A DNA stretch of 5,898 bases from Butyricicoccus_A sp964387535 (lineage in GTDB: Bacteria; Bacillota; Clostridia; Oscillospirales; Butyricicoccaceae), in contig CAYLXH010000124.1 of NCBI GenBank assembly GCA_964387535.1, positions 1-5,898 of the forward strand, read 5' to 3'. A program made the translations under genes and the position numbers. Below, piece after piece: positions 5,550-5,898 of this stretch (positions within the stretch are counted from its first letter, which is position 1; each line of letters begins with the position of its first letter). Below the pieces are notes generated by a model. It searched no databases and had not been told where the DNA came from. It saw only the letters and a program-made list of their open reading frames with translations.

Positions 5550-5898
5550 ATGCCAACCTTTAACCAGCTCGTACGCAAGGGTAGACAGGAAGTTGCCTAT
5601 AAGTCCACTGCTCCGGCTCTGCAGGTAGGCCTGAATTCTCTGAAGAAGAAGCAGACCAATCAGTCCGCTCCGCAGAAGAGAGGCGTCTGCACGACGGTCA
5701 AGACCATGACCCCGAAAAAGCCGAACTCTGCACTTCGTAAGGTAGCCCGTGTTAAGCTGACCAACGGTATGGAAGTTTCCGCTTACATTCCGGGTATCGG
5801 CCATAACCTGCAGGAGCACTCTGTTGTTATGGTTCGCGGCGGTCGTGTTAAGGACCTTCCTGGTGTCCGTTACCACATCATCCGCGGTACCCTCGACG
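5550..5898 (+). CDS. rpsL: 30S ribosomal protein S12 (3' end outside window)
   Basis: S12 sits at the decoding centre of the small subunit. 116 codons are present and the frame runs off the right edge; the full protein should be about 20 to 25 residues longer. The sequence MPTFNQLVRKGRQ, PQKRGVCTTVKTMTPKKPNSALRK (41-64) and VRGGRVKDLPGVRYHIIRG (95-113) is unmistakable, and the KKKQTNQSA insertion before PQKRGVC is the longer Gram-positive form. Lys56 and Lys101, where substitutions give streptomycin resistance in Bacillus, are both lysine, so the allele looks wild type. Asp102, the residue methylthiolated by RimO in other bacteria, is present. AGGAGGTG (5536-5543) lies six bases before the ATG at 5550; an ATG four bases earlier (5546) opens a five-codon frame only. 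It is cotranscribed with the L7Ae-family gene upstream. Confidence 0.99.
   Translation, partial: MPTFNQLVRKGRQEVAYKSTAPALQVGLNSLKKKQTNQSAPQKRGVCTTVKTMTPKKPNSALRKVARVKLTNGMEVSAYIPGIGHNLQEHSVVMVRGGRVKDLPGVRYHIIRGTLD

Overview
The window reads as chromosomal DNA of a Bacillota bacterium, probably a gut-type Clostridia. The grounds are: an RNA polymerase beta' subunit with no insertion in the trigger loop, the long Gram-positive form of ribosomal protein S12, an L7Ae-family protein (YbxF/RplGB) directly before rpsL, strong AGGAGG ribosome binding sites, and near-consensus sigma-A promoters. A finer placement (for example Oscillospirales) is a guess from style and GC content, not something proved here.

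Layout. Bases 1-2193 are the 3' part of rpoC, entering exactly at the catalytic DFDGD motif, followed by a 15-bp perfect terminator hairpin (2221-2254). Bases 2292-2470 appear to hold a small RNA gene on the minus strand: a TTGTAT-17-TATGAT promoter, a strongly foldable transcript of about 140 nt, and a GC-rich hairpin with a run of seven T. Bases 2516-3420 hold an AraC-family regulator with its own promoter. Bases 3434-4180 (minus) encode an alpha/beta hydrolase of 248 aa. Bases 4381-5037 encode a chloramphenicol-acetyltransferase-like enzyme of 218 aa. The last two are transcribed divergently from two good promoters about 60 bp apart. From 5184 the housekeeping genes resume: a near-perfect TTGACA-17-TACAAT promoter, the L7Ae-family gene (5242-5490), then rpsL (5550 to the window end, incomplete).

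How it fits together. In Bacillus subtilis the order rpoB-rpoC-ybxF-rpsL-rpsG-fusA-tufA is contiguous. Here about 3 kb of accessory genes sit between rpoC and ybxF. They are bounded on the left by a terminator and on the right by a fresh strong promoter, so transcription of the RNA polymerase genes and of the ribosomal genes appears uncoupled. The cargo (regulator, hydrolase, acetyltransferase, candidate small RNA) has a promoter for every unit. A shared pathway for these genes is only an inference from proximity; nothing in the sequence proves it. The least expected item is the candidate small RNA, which I cannot assign to a known family.
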